From contig NC_084591.1 in NCBI RefSeq assembly GCF_033807715.1, positions 30,344,590-30,408,589 of the forward strand: DNA of 64,000 nt, in the 5' to 3' direction. Within the stretch, counting starts at the first letter, position 1. Each line of letters starts with the position of its first letter. This DNA is from Cololabis saira. Its lineage: Eukaryota; Chordata; Actinopteri; Beloniformes; Belonidae. This document shows, in pieces, positions 60,463 through 64,000 of this stretch. The translations under genes and the position numbers were made by a program. The notes under the pieces are model-generated. The model was not told where the DNA came from and did not search any database. It worked only from the letters and a program-made list of their open reading frames with translations.

Positions 60463-63400
60463 GCTAACATTTACGTGAAAATCAAAGCCTGTAAATTCAT
60501 CAATGAGGCCATGTGTCAACATTTGCATAAAAACAATAGGAAACGCAAGGAATCTTGAACCTTGAGTCTTAACCCCTTCCCCCCGATGGACTCGGTACCG
60601 GGTCCGGCAGCTGTATGCACCAGTTCATGTGTGGAAAAAGTTATTCAAGTGCTGTCAGGGTATTTTCTTTCAGCTGTTTAGCAAACAGAAGCCCTAAAGC
60701 CAATATGTCAAAACTCCAAGTACATTTTGTCAACAAAGTATTTAATTTATAACAACTTCAAAATGTATGTAACAATGATGGCACCCCCAACACGAGCAAC
60801 ACCTGCAACAAAACGCAACAGAACGCAAGATTAATTTTCTCTACCCCAACGTAGTGGGTATCATATGAAACTAGAAAAGCTACACTTTCAGATGATACCA
60901 AACATAATCTTTTCTGAGCCGACCACTTCGTGCCAATCTCAAAACAAACCGAAAGCCAAAATTCACATTTCACAGCCAGCACATCAGATTAATTGCACAA
61001 TGAGTCAGCAAATCCCAAAGATATCCCCAAGAAAAGCAGTATATTTTATTTTCTTACCGTTTCGTTGTCTTTTTCAGTCTATCCACACCTTTCTTTGATC
61101 AAAATCCACGGCTTAATCCTTTAAAGTAGTGAAACAGCTTCATCCGCCATCATTCCATATCCTGCAGGTCGCGGCCATTTTGTTGATTTCTCATGGCTTT
61201 TGGGAATTTACGTTGTTGACATTTTACATGTCGCGAGCTTTCAAACGAGATATATCACTTGAACGAGACTTCATCCATCAGGCCTCTACCGTTGAGCGTA
61301 AACTCTGGAGCGCGGGAGCCATCTTGGATCAGTGATGCACAGTTGTACAGTGCATAGAGTGACACCCATTTTGGTTGAGATTTTACATTTACGAAATCAT
61401 GTATCATCAAAGTAATTTATAGCCATATTCCCTCCAAAAAGAGTAAAAAAACACTTTTGGCGCAGTATAGGTATCCAAGTGGCCAAATGGAGAGTCCGCC
61501 TGGTATTATCCACACTAAAACCTTTATAAAATCTATGTACTTTAAGCTATTCTCATGTAATTTGGTACAGTTGTAGTCAAGGAGTTGCTGAATTCAGGAA
61601 ATGGTGTCTTTATAATTATATGCATTGCTATCATGGTGTTTTCCACTATGCAAACTCTTTCTTTGGTTTATTACAATTTGCTCAGACATGTGAACATTCA
61701 CAATTTTTCTGACACTGGAAATGTATGCGGTGAGGTCTTAGCTATCCATTGAGACAAAGATTATGCATATTGTCCTTATAATTGTGGAGATATTGTTGAT
61801 TTAATTTGGATAGGCCTGTTTAGGCGAAATTCACCTCCAAAATCTTAACAGGTTTAATACAATAATGACAATTTGCCTACATTTGGCTCACTGGATTAAG
61901 TGTCATGAAGTGTCAATGCAATATATTAATATTTTAAAGTTTCTCTCTTTTTTCTTTCTATTTACCGAAAGACATGTGAAGCTAAATCGAACGGCTATGG
62001 TAGTTTCGGCAAGAAATACAATCTACTTCACCTCTGGTAACACTTAAAGACTCACAAAATGTTCTTATGAAGTTACTACACTTTTGTTGCAACACTTTAC
62101 TTCCAGTATACATACACTGGCACAACATCATGCACATTTGATGATATGCTGAGTCAAATTGTCAGGTAAGCACGTTCACCAGCTGTTATGAAATTAACTC
62201 TGATCAATCAGCTCATTACTGTAATTTTCACATGGCTTCAATGAAGATCAATTACAGTTGTAGGATGAGTGGGCATTACAAAGCAAACATTTTTCTCTTC
62301 TTCCTATGGCTCACAGGCTTTCAAATGAGCACTACATGAATAGGCTCAAGCAAGAACCCAAAAAGACTCATTATCTCACCCTCACAAGCTATGTGCCATC
62401 AGAAAAATGATTACATATTTTACCTGCAGGGTCCTCAGAAGGTTATCCCAGAACAGCAAGATTCATTCTTCCATAAGTTTATACAGTTTCAGATAATATC
62501 TTGAAATAATAACTATTAGAAAACACCCAACAACACTGAAAAAAAGGATACTCTGGATGTACAGCAAACCTTTTTTTTTTGTTTTGTTTAATGCCACAAA
62601 GTACAACTTCCTTAAAACTTCCTGCCAAAATACCATTTAAAAATGCTAAATGCATCTTTGAGTCTTTGAGTGGTGACTCTCTTGTTTGCAGGCCATTTCC
62701 TTTTTTCTGAAATGGCTGCTATGATCAACCCTGGAAGCTGAATGTCATTTAAAAACACCATCTTCTTATCTTCTGCTCTTGACTGGCACTTCAATTATGT
62801 CTTTTCCAGGATAGGCCCTGCACGCCATTATTCAGCATGATCTAATTTTAAATCTACAACATCTCCAACATGTGACACTTCTGAAAGAGGTCAGACACGC
62901 TGGCATTAATAACTTTGATTAATTCTGACACACAGCTTTTCTGAGTAGGAAGCCGTCCAGTGGAGCTAGTTATAACCAACTTCACTGAAAAGGAGTGTGT
63001 CAAATATTTAAACATTCATCCAGGTCTCTGTTCTTTTAAAGAAGACAACATAGTTTACAAATAAATTACTTTTGACATCTCAAGTTTTGTACAAGCCAAC
63101 ATATTTATTCTGTCTTTTAGTGTACAGTAGATGACTTATTATTGTACATGTTTTGAAACTCTCACTTAAGGACTATACATCATTTTGCTGTGAATGAACA
63201 TCTGAGTTATTCCTCTTGTCACCAAGGAGTGCGTGATTTGTCTGGTCTTTGGTTGTTTTACTCCTCTAGAAGAAAAATAAAAAAGGCACATTCATTTCCT
63301 CAGGGGACTGATGGATTGTGCTCACCTTCACGTTGCTGGTATTATTTATCTTTTTGTCCTGCACACTACATTTTCATCACACTTTTCTCCCCTGTAATTT

Positions 63401-64000
63401 GCCACCATGTATCCTTCAATCAGGAAAGCATGGCGTAATGAGACACTTACAATGAGGACAGATGTAATTCACACCGTCACACTATATTTATTGGAAAACC
63501 TCATCTCTTCAAATCCTGAAAGTGAGCACCGAGATGCTCACTCATTCATCTTCACAGAAAAAAATACATCACTGTGGCTTTTAATATCATGCACCCTATC
63601 AGATTGCACCACCTTCTGAATAACATACAGAAGTCTGTGAAAAGCATTGCATCATAGTTACCGTAGCAATCCTGCTGTTCAAGTATGGTATCCATACTGT
63701 GTATATTGTATAAAAAAAACCACACTGGAAATAGTTATATGCAGTCATTTGGTCAGGCCACATGCTAGATGGTGAGTATTTGTCAAAAATTCATCAAGGC
63801 ATATATTAATTTATGAAACTACACCATACTGAAAGTACACTCAACTACACTGACGTAATTAAATATATGTATAATTAGGGATAAACATCTAACTGCAATT
63901 GCGATAATATTGCAATATCCTATAACACGATTTTGTAATCATAACATGAGCAATTACGAGGTTGTCACATAAAGCGAGAGAGAGTACTTAACTGCTTCAA
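60463..64000. other. Unassigned non-coding stretch to window end
   Basis: No exon or RNA gene recognised. At 60569 TTAACCCCTTCCCCCCGATG could be a piggyBac-like terminus, but no opposite end is found. Around 61130-61335 is a GC-richer patch (GGTCGCGGCCATTTTG; GCGCGGGAGCCATCTTGG). The stretch 62100-62330 is free of repeats and has AGCTCATTACTGTAATTTTC and GATCAATTACAG words that resemble regulatory non-coding DNA, but this cannot be tested here. Confidence 0.45.

Overview
The window looks like a stretch of teleost fish nuclear genome. It is AT-rich non-coding DNA with long microsatellites. It also carries repeat families typical of ray-finned fishes: Tc1-like and hAT DNA transposons, PIF/Harbinger, MITEs flanked by TTAA, Tx1/L1-, L2- and RTE-type LINEs, and tRNA-derived SINEs. 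I found no intact host protein-coding gene, no rRNA and no functional tRNA. Every coding trace I can recognise is the decayed remains of a mobile element, or of a gene that may belong to one. Species and chromosome cannot be named from this sequence.

Layout. 1-3.7 kb: unassigned. 3.7-6.87 kb: 3' half of a Tx1/L1-like LINE on the minus strand, split by a full-length Tc1-like transposon at 4.05-5.66 kb. 6.87-8.97 kb: an L2-like LINE on the plus strand, abutting the first LINE head to head. 11.45-12.91 kb: first of four copies (A-D) of a repeat that starts TAGGGCCCGAGCAC; A carries six tandem units of about 128 bp. 13.26-15.13 kb: a Harbinger element with a hAT element and a small palindromic MITE inside it. 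15.43-16.62 kb: copy B, holding a 244-bp TTAA MITE. 19.62-20.07 kb: a hAT MITE. 21.25-22.9 kb: a possible LTR split by a hAT element that contains a GT/GTGC satellite. 26.19-27.90 kb: a hAT inside a hAT. 27.96-29.04 kb: copy C, with a second kind of TTAA MITE. 30.65-32.15 kb: the long form of the 244-bp MITE. 32.71-34.18 kb: a third TTAA element.

Further right: LINE and SINE fragments (36.7-39.8 kb), a GT repeat (41.5 kb), a hAT with an intron-containing transposase relic (42.41-44.22 kb), and an L2/Rex-like LINE fragment followed by a TIR element that contains an L1 fragment (44.94-47.53 kb). Then come a tRNA-SINE (47.8-48.2 kb), an RTE fragment (53.2-54.1 kb), an unrecognised multi-exon gene remnant with a Cys-rich tail (54.5-55.7 kb), repeat copy D (56.1-56.8 kb), a hAT holding two large hairpins (58.36-59.17 kb), and a THAP zinc-finger exon relic (59.67-59.85 kb).

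The elements do not form a pathway. They record a sequence of insertions, and the nesting gives relative ages: LINE before Tc1, Harbinger before hAT, repeats B and C before their TTAA MITEs, outer hAT before inner hAT. Element ends were set by matching terminal inverted repeats together with duplicated target sites (8 bp for hAT, TTAA, TAA or TA), which makes those boundaries much firmer than the family names. Family names rest on remembered motifs, not on a database search.
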